In this document: in pieces, positions 9,059 through 17,540 of the stretch
Numbering within the stretch: the first letter of the stretch is position 1
Layout: the number at the start of each line of letters is the position of its first letter
Assembly: GCA_934281605.1 (NCBI GenBank)
Contig: CAKQXD010000011.1
Span: forward strand, 20,557-84,556
DNA: 64,000 nt
From: an uncultured Clostridia bacterium
GTDB lineage: Bacteria; Bacillota; Clostridia; Peptostreptococcales; Anaerovoracaceae
Reading direction: 5' to 3'
Made by a program: the position numbers and the translations under genes
Notes under the pieces: model-generated
What the model was told of the DNA's origin: nothing
Databases searched by the model: none
The model's input: only the letters and a program-made list of their open reading frames with translations

Positions 9059-11815
9059 ATGAGTCTTATGGAAAAAATCTTTGGAGACCTGAATGAAAAG
9101 GAAGTAAAAAAAGTCTCCAAAATCGCAGACAAGGTCATGGCATATGATGCAGAATATCAGAAACTGACCGACCAGGAACTGCGAGACAAGACAGAAGAAT
9201 TCAAGAAACGGATCCGGGAGGGAGAAACCCTGGACGCTATTTTGCCGGAGGCCTTTGCAGTATGCAGAGAGGGCGCATGGAGAAGCCTGGGTATGAAGCA
9301 CTTCTACGTGCAGGTCATCGGCGGGATCGTGCTCCATCAGGGGCGAATCTCCGAGATGAAAACCGGTGAAGGTAAAACTCTGGTGGCGACGCTGCCGGCA
9401 TACCTCAACGCGTTGGAGGGCAAGGGCGTCCACGTTGTTACGGTCAACGACTACCTGGCCAAGCGAGACATGGAATGGATGGGCAAGCTCTATACATTCC
9501 TGGGTCTTACGGTAGGCTGTGTCATCCACGGCATCACCGAGGAAGAGCGGCGGGCTGCCTACCAGGCGGACATTACCTACGGAACCAATAATGAATACGG
9601 CTTCGACTATCTGCGGGACAACATGGTGATCTACAAGGAAGAAATGATGCAGAGGGAACTCAACTACGCCATCATCGACGAAGTGGACTCCATCCTCATC
9701 GATGAAGCCAGAACGCCGCTGATCATTTCCGGTAAAGGCGACAAGTCCACCGATATGTATACGAAGGCGGACGGTTTTGTGCGGACGCTGAAAAAGGACG
9801 ACGACTTTACCATCGAGGAAAAGGACAAGCAGATCTCCCTGACAGACGAAGGTGTGGCAAAGTGCGAAAAATACTTTGACGTAGAGAACTTCTCCGATCC
9901 GGAAAACATGGAGATCAACCACCACGTGCTGCAGGCGCTGAAAGCGCGCAACATGATGAAGCGGGACGTGGACTACATCGTAAAAGACGGTGAGATCATC
10001 ATCATCGATGAATTTACAGGACGTATGATGTTCGGCAGAAGATACAGCGACGGACTGCACCAGGCCATCGAAGCCAAGGAGCACGTATTAGTCCGCTCCG
10101 AGTCGAAAACCCTGGCGACCATCACTTTGCAGAACTACTTCCGTATGTACCAGAAGCTGTCCGGCATGACCGGTACCGCCAAAACGGAAGAAGGAGAATT
10201 CCGCGACATCTACAACATGGACGTTGTGGTGATCCCGACCAACAAGCCGGTGGTTCGTAACGACCTGAAAGACGCCGTATACGCCACGGAGCATGGCAAG
10301 TATAAATCCATCGTGGACGCGGTGGCGGAAGCGCATGAAAAGGGACAGCCGGTGCTGGTAGGTACCATTTCCATCGAGAAATCCGAGCTGATCGCCAACA
10401 TGCTCCGCAAGAGAGGTATCAAGGACTTCAATATACTGAATGCGAAACATCATGAGAAGGAAGCGCAGATCATCGCGCAGGCCGGTCGTCTGGGCGCTAT
10501 CACCATCGCTACCAATATGGCAGGTAGAGGTACCGACATCATCCTGGGTGGAAACCCGGAATTCGAAGCCAAGAAGGCCATGGAGCAGGAAGGCTATGAT
10601 GAAGATGCCATCGCGTTCGCAACCAGTTTTGTCCAGAGCGATGATGCGGAGCTGCTGCAGGCGCGCAAGCGGTTCAATGAACTTCACGAACAGTTCAAGG
10701 AAGAGCGACGCGAGGAGCAGGAACAGGTACGTGAGCTGGGAGGACTGTTTATCGTCGGCACAGAGCGTCATGAATCCAGACGTATCGACAACCAGCTGCG
10801 AGGCCGTTCCGGAAGACAGGGCGACCCGGGTCAGACCCAGTTCTGCATCTCCATGGAAGACGACCTGATGCGTCTGTTCGGCGGTGAGCGGATGCAGGCC
10901 ATCGTACAGCGTCTCGGAGTAGAAGAAGACGAAGCCATTGAATCCGGCGTGGTAACGCGCCAGATCGAAAATGCGCAGAAAAAGGTGGAAGGCAAGAACT
11001 TTTCCATTCGTAAATACGTCCTCCAGTACGACAACGTTATGAACAAACAGCGTGAGATCATCTACGGTGAACGTAAGAAGGTTCTCTTTGGCGAAGACCT
11101 GACGGAAGATCTGGAATCCATGACTCACGAGCTGATCGACAACGTGGCGGACCCGATCGTCATGGCGTCCAAGTACCCGGAGGAATGGGACTTTGAAAGT
11201 CTGAACAAGGGGCTGAAAAAGATCACGCCGGCATTTGAAGATCTGGTATTCGATGAAGAGACCCTGGCGGACATGGACGCTGACAGTCTGAAGGCAGGTC
11301 TTTATGAAGACTTTGCAGAACTTTACAAGGCGAAAGAAGAAGAAATCGGTGCAGACAAGCTGAGAGAAGTAGAGCGGATGATCCTGATCCGTGTCGTAGA
11401 CAACAAGTGGATGGATCACATCGACGCCATGGATCAGTTAAAGAGCGGGATCGGCCTGCGCGGTCTGGGCGGACAGGATCCGGCTGCAGCCTATGCACAG
11501 GAAGGCTTCGACATGTTCGAAATGATGATCAATTCCATCAAGGAAGAGTTCGTCAAGTTCTGCTACAACGTTACGGTACAGACCACAACTCAGCGTAGAA
11601 ACGTTATGGGCAGCGGCGAAGGGCACAAGGACGAGTTCTCTGAGGATCAGCTGGAAGCAGGCGGCGGACAGCAGGTTCCGGGTGAGACAGCCGTGCCGAA
11701 GCGGGAGCACAAGCAGGAAACCGTTAGAAGAGACGCTCCGAAAGTCGGAAGAAACGATCCGTGTCCGTGTGGAAGCGGTAAGAAATACAAGCACTGCTGC
11801 GGCAGAAATCAGTAA
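9059..11815 (+). CDS. secA: Preprotein translocase ATPase SecA
   Basis: 918 aa, full length. This motor drives unfolded secretory proteins through SecYEG. Visible features: the Walker A region MKTGEGKT near residue 101, the DEVDS Walker B motif, the helicase segment MAGRGTDI near 490, and the C-terminal zinc-binding SEC-C motif CPCGSGKKYKHCCG. A charged linker precedes the SEC-C motif. The start has GGGG at 9050-9053 upstream. It is followed 13 bases later by prfB, a common secA-prfB order in Bacillota. Confidence 0.98.
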   Translation: MSLMEKIFGDLNEKEVKKVSKIADKVMAYDAEYQKLTDQELRDKTEEFKKRIREGETLDAILPEAFAVCREGAWRSLGMKHFYVQVIGGIVLHQGRISEMKTGEGKTLVATLPAYLNALEGKGVHVVTVNDYLAKRDMEWMGKLYTFLGLTVGCVIHGITEEERRAAYQADITYGTNNEYGFDYLRDNMVIYKEEMMQRELNYAIIDEVDSILIDEARTPLIISGKGDKSTDMYTKADGFVRTLKKDDDFTIEEKDKQISLTDEGVAKCEKYFDVENFSDPENMEINHHVLQALKARNMMKRDVDYIVKDGEIIIIDEFTGRMMFGRRYSDGLHQAIEAKEHVLVRSESKTLATITLQNYFRMYQKLSGMTGTAKTEEGEFRDIYNMDVVVIPTNKPVVRNDLKDAVYATEHGKYKSIVDAVAEAHEKGQPVLVGTISIEKSELIANMLRKRGIKDFNILNAKHHEKEAQIIAQAGRLGAITIATNMAGRGTDIILGGNPEFEAKKAMEQEGYDEDAIAFATSFVQSDDAELLQARKRFNELHEQFKEERREEQEQVRELGGLFIVGTERHESRRIDNQLRGRSGRQGDPGQTQFCISMEDDLMRLFGGERMQAIVQRLGVEEDEAIESGVVTRQIENAQKKVEGKNFSIRKYVLQYDNVMNKQREIIYGERKKVLFGEDLTEDLESMTHELIDNVADPIVMASKYPEEWDFESLNKGLKKITPAFEDLVFDEETLADMDADSLKAGLYEDFAELYKAKEEEIGADKLREVERMILIRVVDNKWMDHIDAMDQLKSGIGLRGLGGQDPAAAYAQEGFDMFEMMINSIKEEFVKFCYNVTVQTTTQRRNVMGSGEGHKDEFSEDQLEAGGGQQVPGETAVPKREHKQETVRRDAPKVGRNDPCPCGSGKKYKHCCGRNQ

Positions 11816-11828
11816 AGGATGTGAATGT

Positions 11829-12927
11829 ATGCAGATCGATGAGATCAAAGCACAGCTGCCTGCCTTGCAGAGCATGCTGAAAGAGGCAGGTGAGTCCCTT
11901 TGACCCGGCTGGGTTGAAGGAAAAGCTGACCTCAATCGAAGAGGAAATGAACAAGCCGAACTTTTGGGACGACCCCGAAAGCGCGCAGAAATACATGAAA
12001 GAAAAGAAGTCCATCGAGGGCAAGCTGGGCGAACTGGAGCATCTGGGCTCTCAGCTGGAAGACCTGGAGGTCCTGGTGGAGATGGCGGAAGAAGAGCCGG
12101 ACGAATCCCTGACGGCGGAAGCCGCCGATTCCTGCAAAGAGATCTCGGACGCTTTAGAGGCGCTGAAACTGCGGACTTTGCTGGACGGCAAGTACGATCA
12201 GAACAACGCCATCGTGTCTGTTCATGCGGGAGCAGGCGGCACGGACGCTCAGGACTGGGCGGAAATGCTGTTCCGTATGTACACCAGATGGTGTGAGAAA
12301 AAAGGATATAAATCAAAACTGATCGACATGCAGGAGGATACTGAGGGCGGCATCAAGAGCGCCACGCTGCTGGTGGAGGGTGAAAACGCCTATGGATATT
12401 TAAAAAATGAAAAGGGAGTCCACCGTCTGGTACGGATCTCCCCGTTTGACTCCTCCGGCAGAAGACATACGTCGTTCGCATCTCTGGACGTGATACCGGA
12501 AATCGACGAGGATTTAGATGTAGAAATCAATCCCGATGATCTGCGGATCGATACCTATCGTTCCAGCGGGGCGGGCGGACAGCACGTCAACAAGACGGAT
12601 TCAGCCATCCGGATCACCCACCTGCCGACCAACATCGTCGTGACCTGCCAGAACGAGCGGTCTCAGCACCAGAACAAGGATACAGCTATGAAGCTGCTGA
12701 AATCCAAGCTGCTGGAGCTAAAAGAACAGGAGCACAAAGAAAGTCTGGATGAGCTGAAGGGCGACTACAGCCAGATCACCTGGGGCAGTCAGATCCGGTC
12801 ATACGTGTTCCATCCGTACACAATGGTCAAGGATCACCGGACGGGAGCCGAGGTGGGCAATGTCAATGCCGTGATGGACGGCGACCTGGATTACTTTATC
12901 AATGAAAAACTGAAGCAGAAGGAGTAG
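11829..12927 (+). CDS. prfB: Peptide chain release factor 2 (programmed +1 frameshift)
   Basis: The product is made from 11829-11900 joined to 11902-12927, giving 365 aa, the normal RF2 length. Zero-frame codons 1-24 end in CTT followed by an in-frame TGA at 11901-11903. Slipping by +1 reads on as GAC CCG GCT. RF2 recognises UGA and UAA stops; the SPF recognition motif (RISPFDSSG) and the catalytic GGQ (GAGGQHVNKTDSA) are both present. If RF2 is scarce, the UGA is read slowly and the shift becomes more frequent, which is the classic self-regulation. The protein should not be annotated from the internal GTG at 11890. Confidence 0.96.
11886..11904 (+). promoter_or_regulatory. Programmed +1 ribosomal frameshift site of prfB
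   Basis: The slip codon CTT (11898-11900), the TGA stop (11901-11903) and a C at 11904 form the classic CTT-TGA-C shift site. A Shine-Dalgarno-like AGGTGAG lies a few bases upstream (11888-11894), where the ribosome-stimulating element is expected. Confidence 0.93.
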
Positions 12928-12934
12928 CCATATT

Positions 12935-15202
12935 ATGAATATCATTGAAATGCTCGCAAAGGAATTTGGACTGAAGCAGTCACAGGTCGAGCAGACGGTC
13001 AATTTGATCGACGAGGGAAACACCATCCCGTTCATCGCCAGATACAGAAAGGAAGCCACCGGCGGCATGTCCGACGTGGTGCTCCGTGATCTGGATGAAC
13101 GGCTGACGTACCTTCGAAATCTGGAAGAACGAAAGGAAGAGGTCATTCGCCTCATCGAGGAGCAGGACAAGCTGACCGACGAGCTGGCGGAAGAGATCCG
13201 CAAGGCGGAAGTTCTGCAGCGGGTCGAAGACCTTTACAAACCATATAAAAAGAAGAAAGCAACCCGCGCCTCCAAGGCGAGAGAAAAGGGCCTGGCGCCT
13301 CTGGCAGATATTCTTTGGGCGCAGAAGGAAGAAAGTGGAAGTCCGCTGGACGCTGCAAAGGACTTTGTCGACGAGGAAAAAGGCGTGGAGTCGGCGGAGG
13401 CCGCTTTGCAGGGAGCATGCGACGTCATCGCAGAAAAGATCTCCGACGATCCGGAGCTGACGGCAGCCGTTCGTGAAAAGACGGAGAAGACGGGTCTTAT
13501 CCGCACGGAAGCGGTGGACAGCGAGGAAAAGACCGTGTACGAAATGTACTATGATCACAGCGAGGGCATCGACAAGATCCCGAACCATCGTGTGCTGGCC
13601 ATCAACCGGGGCGAGAAGGAAAAGAAGCTGAAGGTCAAAGTGGTGACCGATGCGGAGAAAATGGAAAAGATCCTGGCGGACAGCGTGGTAACCAACGAAA
13701 GATCCATTTACAAAGACCTTCTGGATACCACGATCGCCGATGCTTATAAGCGTCTCATGGCGCCGTCTGCGGAGCGTGAAATGCGCAATATGCTGACGGA
13801 ACGGGCTGAGAAAGAGGCGGTCAAGGTCTTTGCAAAGAACACGGAAAAGCTGCTGATGGTGCCTCCTGTCAAGGGTGCGCGGATTATCAGCATCGACCCG
13901 GGCTACCGGACGGGCTGCAAAGTAGCTGTCTTAAATGAAACGGGCAAGTTGCTGGCCTATACCACGGTGTTCCCTACGGAGCCGAAAAAAGATATCAAGG
14001 GAACGGAAGCTGTGCTGAAAAAGCTGGCGGACAAGTTCCGTATCAATACCATCGTCATCGGCAACGGGACGGCGTCCCGCGAGACGGAAGAAGTGGTGGC
14101 GGAGTTCATTCGCAAGAGCGGACTGGACATCCACTACACCATTGTCAATGAAGCGGGAGCATCGGTGTACTCCGCGTCGAAGCTGGCGACGGAGGAATAC
14201 CCGGATCTGGACGTAACGGTGCGTGGAGCTATGTCGCTGGGCCGCCGTCTGCAGGATCCTCTGGCGGAGCTGGTGAAGATCCCGACCAAGAGCATTGGTG
14301 TGGGACAGTATCAGCACGACATCAATCAGGGACTTCTGGAAAGCGCGCTGGATCACGTGGTGGAGGACTGCGTAAACAGAGTGGGCGTCGATCTCAATAC
14401 GGCGTCGCCGTCGCTGCTGTCCCACGTGGCAGGCATCAACATGGGCATCGCCCGCAACATCGTAGCCTACCGGGAAGAAAACGGCGTGTTCAAAGATCGA
14501 AAGGAATTGAAGAAAGTCGCCAAGCTGGGCGAGAAGACCTTCAATCAGTGTGCCGGATTCATGCGGATCTCCGAGGGAAGGAACCCTCTGGACAGCACGT
14601 CGGTCCACCCGGAATCCTATAAGGCGGCGGAAGCTATGCTGGCCAAGCTGGGCATCGACAAGTCTCAGCTGGGACACGGCGGCGTTGCAGAGCTGGACGA
14701 TAAGATCTGGGAGCACTACGGAGAAACGGCAAAGAAAGAACAGCCGAAGACCCGTGCCAAGGGTCTGGGAGCACTGGCGCAGCTGACGGCGCAGGACAAG
14801 AAGCCAAAGAGAAACATGAAGAAGGCCGTGGAGAAGATGGCGCAGGAGCTGGAAATCGGCGTGCCGACTCTGACGGATATTATAGAAGAAGTCAAGAAGC
14901 CGGGTCGCGACCCGCGTGAGGATGCGCCGGCGGTGATTTTTAGAAACGATGTGCGTTCGTTTGACGACCTGAAAGTGGATATGGAGCTGGAGGGAACCGT
15001 TCGAAACGTGGTGGATTTCGGAGCATTCGTGGATATCGGCGTGAAGAACGACGGACTGGTGCATATTTCGGAAATGAGCAGCAAATATATCAAGCATCCG
15101 ATGGACGTAGTGTCGGTCGGTGACACGGTCAAAGTGCGGATCATCAAGATCGATCCGGAAAAACAGAAAATCGGGCTTTCCATGCGTTTGAACAAGTCGT
15201 AG
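12935..15202 (+). CDS. tex: Tex family RNA-binding transcription accessory protein
   Basis: 755 aa, full length for Tex. Domain order: N-terminal helical region; YqgF-like RNase H fold near residues 325-420 (ISIDPGYRTGCKVAVL); helix-hairpin-helix region near 490-560 (VDLNTASPSLLSHVAGI); and C-terminal S1 RNA-binding domain near 680-750 (VRNVVDFGAFVDIG). Tex proteins bind nucleic acid and affect transcription; their precise role is not settled. The start codon is 7 bases after prfB, so secA-prfB-tex look like one transcript. No clear terminator follows. Confidence 0.95.
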   Translation: MNIIEMLAKEFGLKQSQVEQTVNLIDEGNTIPFIARYRKEATGGMSDVVLRDLDERLTYLRNLEERKEEVIRLIEEQDKLTDELAEEIRKAEVLQRVEDLYKPYKKKKATRASKAREKGLAPLADILWAQKEESGSPLDAAKDFVDEEKGVESAEAALQGACDVIAEKISDDPELTAAVREKTEKTGLIRTEAVDSEEKTVYEMYYDHSEGIDKIPNHRVLAINRGEKEKKLKVKVVTDAEKMEKILADSVVTNERSIYKDLLDTTIADAYKRLMAPSAEREMRNMLTERAEKEAVKVFAKNTEKLLMVPPVKGARIISIDPGYRTGCKVAVLNETGKLLAYTTVFPTEPKKDIKGTEAVLKKLADKFRINTIVIGNGTASRETEEVVAEFIRKSGLDIHYTIVNEAGASVYSASKLATEEYPDLDVTVRGAMSLGRRLQDPLAELVKIPTKSIGVGQYQHDINQGLLESALDHVVEDCVNRVGVDLNTASPSLLSHVAGINMGIARNIVAYREENGVFKDRKELKKVAKLGEKTFNQCAGFMRISEGRNPLDSTSVHPESYKAAEAMLAKLGIDKSQLGHGGVAELDDKIWEHYGETAKKEQPKTRAKGLGALAQLTAQDKKPKRNMKKAVEKMAQELEIGVPTLTDIIEEVKKPGRDPREDAPAVIFRNDVRSFDDLKVDMELEGTVRNVVDFGAFVDIGVKNDGLVHISEMSSKYIKHPMDVVSVGDTVKVRIIKIDPEKQKIGLSMRLNKS

Positions 15203-15297
15203 GAGAAATGGCTGAAGTGCTTGCAGTTGCTGGATAAGGGCAGTCCGGGAGCACGGCGGAAAAAGGGGTTTGTATACAGTATTTATAAAATACATAC

Positions 15298-15326
15298 TTG
15301 TATTGGAATTGGAGATATGGTAAGAT
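15298..15326 (+). promoter_or_regulatory. Probable promoter of the decarboxylase beta-subunit gene
   Basis: TTGTAT at 15298-15303 and TAAGAT at 15321-15326, 17 bases apart. A 6+6 inverted repeat TGACGT/ACGTCA lies just downstream (15335-15352) and could be an operator or a leader hairpin. Confidence 0.5.
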
Positions 15327-15384
15327 TTCTTCGGTGACGTTAATAGACGTCATTATGTCGTTTAAGGAAAAGGAGAGACACAAT

Positions 15385-16542
15385 ATGGGAGCCATATTAG
15401 ATTCGTTTGTGAACCTGTGGCATGATACAGGAATCGCGAACTTCAACTATCAAAACGGAATAATGATCATCGTATCGTTCATTTTCTTATACCTGGCAAT
15501 CCGTAGAGGCTTTGAACCACTGCTTCTTGTACCGATCGCCTTTGGTATGCTGCTCTCGAACCTGCCGGTAACCGGTATCTTCATTGAGCATTTCGAACTG
15601 ACAAGCTCTGACCAACTGTCAGAAGCCGGGGTACTGACCGTCTTCTATCTGATGAAGCCGATCCTGCCGTCCCTGATCTTCCTGGGAGTAGGTTCCATGA
15701 CGGACTTCGGACCGCTGATCGCAAACCCGAAATCCCTGATCATGGGTGCTGCTGCACAGTTCGGTATCTTCTTCGCATTTTTCGCAGCTATCGCTCTGGG
15801 ATTCAACGCTCAGGAAGCTGCATCCATCGGTATCATCGGTGGTGCTGACGGCCCGACAGCTATCTATCTGACCAGTAAGCTGGCAGATCATCTGTTAGGA
15901 CCTATCGCAGTAGCTGCTTACTCGTATATGGCTCTGGTTCCTGTAATTCAGCCGCCTATCATGAAGGCTCTGACTACAGAACACGAAAGACAGATCAAGA
16001 TGGAACAGCTGAGAGTAGTATCTCAGAGAGAAAAGATCCTGTTCCCGATCGCTGTAACTACAGTAGTAGTTCTGCTTCTGCCTTCCGCAGCTCCACTGGT
16101 TGGTATGCTGATGCTGGGCAACCTGTTCAAGGAATGCGGCAGAACTGGCAGACTGGCTGACACAGCTGGCAACGCTCTGATGAACATTCTGGTAATCCTG
16201 CTGGGAACCTGCGTTGGAGCATCCGCAACAGGACAGACATTTATCACTGCTTCCACACTGAAAATCGTAGTACTGGGTGTCTGCGCATTCGCAGTAGGTA
16301 CTGCCGGTGGTGTTCTGATCGCTAAGCTGATGAACGTTCTGACTGGCGGTAAGATCAACCCGCTGATCGGTTCCGCAGGTGTATCTGCAGTACCGATGGC
16401 AGCTCGTGTATCCCAGATCGAAGGACAGAAAGCTAATCCGTCCAACTTCCTGCTGATGCATGCTATGGGACCTAACGTAGCAGGTGTAATCGGTTCGGCA
16501 GTTGCAGCATCGGTAATGCTGTCCATGTTCGGTGGATATTAA
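15385..16542 (+). CDS. Sodium-translocating decarboxylase, beta subunit (OadB/GcdB/MmdB family)
   Basis: 385 aa, very hydrophobic, with many membrane helices and the family-typical GGADGPTAIYL segment near residue 151 that contributes the conserved Asp for Na+ movement. The beta subunit couples decarboxylation of biotin-bound carboxylate to Na+ export. The ATG at 15385 follows AGGAGA; an in-frame ATG upstream lacks a ribosome site. The partner carboxyltransferase, biotin carrier and gamma subunits are not adjacent, so the substrate (oxaloacetate, methylmalonyl-CoA or glutaconyl-CoA) cannot be decided. A terminator follows immediately. Confidence 0.93.
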   Translation: MGAILDSFVNLWHDTGIANFNYQNGIMIIVSFIFLYLAIRRGFEPLLLVPIAFGMLLSNLPVTGIFIEHFELTSSDQLSEAGVLTVFYLMKPILPSLIFLGVGSMTDFGPLIANPKSLIMGAAAQFGIFFAFFAAIALGFNAQEAASIGIIGGADGPTAIYLTSKLADHLLGPIAVAAYSYMALVPVIQPPIMKALTTEHERQIKMEQLRVVSQREKILFPIAVTTVVVLLLPSAAPLVGMLMLGNLFKECGRTGRLADTAGNALMNILVILLGTCVGASATGQTFITASTLKIVVLGVCAFAVGTAGGVLIAKLMNVLTGGKINPLIGSAGVSAVPMAARVSQIEGQKANPSNFLLMHAMGPNVAGVIGSAVAASVMLSMFGGY

Positions 16543-16600
16543 ACCCAGACAGGAATCACGTATAAATTGAAATCTCTAAAATCATTTTTATACACCACGA

Positions 16601-16633
16601 AAATCGAGTGTTCTTCGGAGCACTCGATTTTTC
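16601..16633 (+). terminator. Intrinsic terminator after decarboxylase beta subunit
   Basis: The perfect 10-bp stem AAATCGAGTG (16601-16610) / CACTCGATTT (16621-16630) continues into a T-run. Confidence 0.92.
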
Positions 16634-16654
16634 CATATAGAACAGGAGCGTTAT

Positions 16655-17299
16655 ATGAAAAAATTTGATACAGTATTGTTTGATTTTGATGGAACGGTCA
16701 TGAACACCAACGAGGTGATCCTTCGCTCATGGCAGCATACGTTTCAGACGATTGAAAATCGCGAGGAGGACGAGGCGAAGATCATAGCGACCTTCGGGGA
16801 GCCGCTGGACGTGACCATGGGAAAGTTCTTCCCGGATATGCCTCGCGATGAGGCAGTAGAAATCTACCGCAGTTATCATCGGGATAACTTCGGGGATCTG
16901 ATCACCGTGTTCCCGGGCATGAAAGAACTGCTGGCTGAAGTGAAAATACGCGGCTATAAGACTGGACTGGTCACTTCCCGCCTGCTCCATACTACCCAGC
17001 AGGGCCTGGAAAAGTATGAACTGAAGGATTACTTCGATGTGGTGGTCACGGCGGAAGACACGGAAAAACACAAACCGGATCCGGAACCGGTCAATATCGC
17101 TTTGGAAAAACTTCATTCCCTGCCGGGGAATTCCATTATGCTTGGAGACACCATGTTCGATATCCTCTGTGCAAAAAACGCCGGCGTTACTTCCGTTCTG
17201 GTAGGGTGGTCATTGGCGCTTCAGGCAGGGGACGGATTCGGGGAGGATGCTCCGGATCATGTGATCAAGACGGCAGCGGAGCTGCTGGAACTGCTGTAG
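16655..17299 (+). CDS. HAD-superfamily hydrolase, subfamily IA (phosphoglycolate phosphatase / PpaX-like)
   Basis: 214 aa. Motif I is FDFDGTVMNT with both catalytic aspartates, motif II the serine/threonine in VTSR, and the C-terminal lysine and acidic residues are in KHKPDPEP and GDTMFD. The cap is the alpha-helical C1 type. Substrates of this subfamily include phosphoglycolate, pyrophosphate and sugar phosphates; none can be chosen from the sequence. It lies between two terminator-like structures and is probably a single-gene unit. Repeat element A begins 2 bases after the stop. Confidence 0.9.
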   Translation: MKKFDTVLFDFDGTVMNTNEVILRSWQHTFQTIENREEDEAKIIATFGEPLDVTMGKFFPDMPRDEAVEIYRSYHRDNFGDLITVFPGMKELLAEVKIRGYKTGLVTSRLLHTTQQGLEKYELKDYFDVVVTAEDTEKHKPDPEPVNIALEKLHSLPGNSIMLGDTMFDILCAKNAGVTSVLVGWSLALQAGDGFGEDAPDHVIKTAAELLELL

Positions 17300-17300
17300 A

Positions 17301-17431
17301 CAATCTGCATACAAATGACAGGGGCGGGGAGGCCTTTCTTCACTAGGTCCTCGGCGCCCTTTTTATTTCCTGTGCGGGCACCTGCGGAATCGTTCAGAAA
17401 GCCCTCCCGCCCCATCTAGCGATGCAGATTG
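17301..17431 (+). repeat. Structured repeat element, copy A
   Basis: A nested inverted repeat. Outer stem: CAATCTGCAT (17301-17310) with ATGCAGATTG (17422-17431), perfect. Second stem: GGGGCGGGGAGGCCTTTCT (17321-17339) with AGAAAGCCCTCCCGCCCC (17396-17413), nearly perfect. Between the stems lie two unpaired strands shared with copies B and C: CACTAGGTCCTCGG (17341-17354) and CTGCGGAATCGTTC (17382-17395). An inner GGCGCCC/GGGCACC stem caps it. The stems differ from copies B and C but stay paired. It has no T-run and is not a simple terminator. Confidence 0.8.
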
Positions 17432-17465
17432 GTGTTATCGTATACGTGAGGAAAAGCTTGGTTTT

Positions 17466-17479
17466 TAAACTTTACTTTA
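17466..17479. promoter_or_regulatory. Palindromic operator 1 (TAAAC-N4-GTTTA type, one mismatch)
   Basis: TAAACTTTACTTTA overlaps the minus-35 box of the regulator's own promoter. It is centred 33 bp (about three helical turns) from operator 2. It matches the motif of the sites at 17499 and 18914, with one base changed in the right half. Confidence 0.6.
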
Positions 17480-17499
17480 CTCAAAAATCGTGATATTCT
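17471..17499 (+). promoter_or_regulatory. Probable promoter of the sigma-54 activator gene
   Basis: TTTACT at 17471-17476 and TATTCT at 17494-17499 with a 17-base spacer. Operator 1 covers the minus-35 and operator 2 begins at the last base of the minus-10, so the regulator probably represses its own transcription. Confidence 0.55.
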
Positions 17500-17512
17500 A
17501 AACAAAAGTTTA
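17499..17512. promoter_or_regulatory. Palindromic operator 2 (TAAAC-N4-GTTTA)
   Basis: TAAACAAAAGTTTA is a perfect 5+5 inverted repeat just downstream of the minus-10 box, at the expected transcription start. It shares both half-sites exactly with the site at 18914-18927. Confidence 0.68.
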
Positions 17513-17540
17513 CTCATTAAAAACCTTTGCATATGGGAAA

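Noticed and set aside
13931..15295. 454-aa open frame antisense to tex
   Set aside because: A shadow of tex; same composition argument.
17321..17413. Repeat A as an ordinary terminator of the HAD gene
   Set aside because: No T-run follows the stem, the stem contains conserved unpaired strands, and the same design recurs at 23.5 and 24.6 kb in both orientations.
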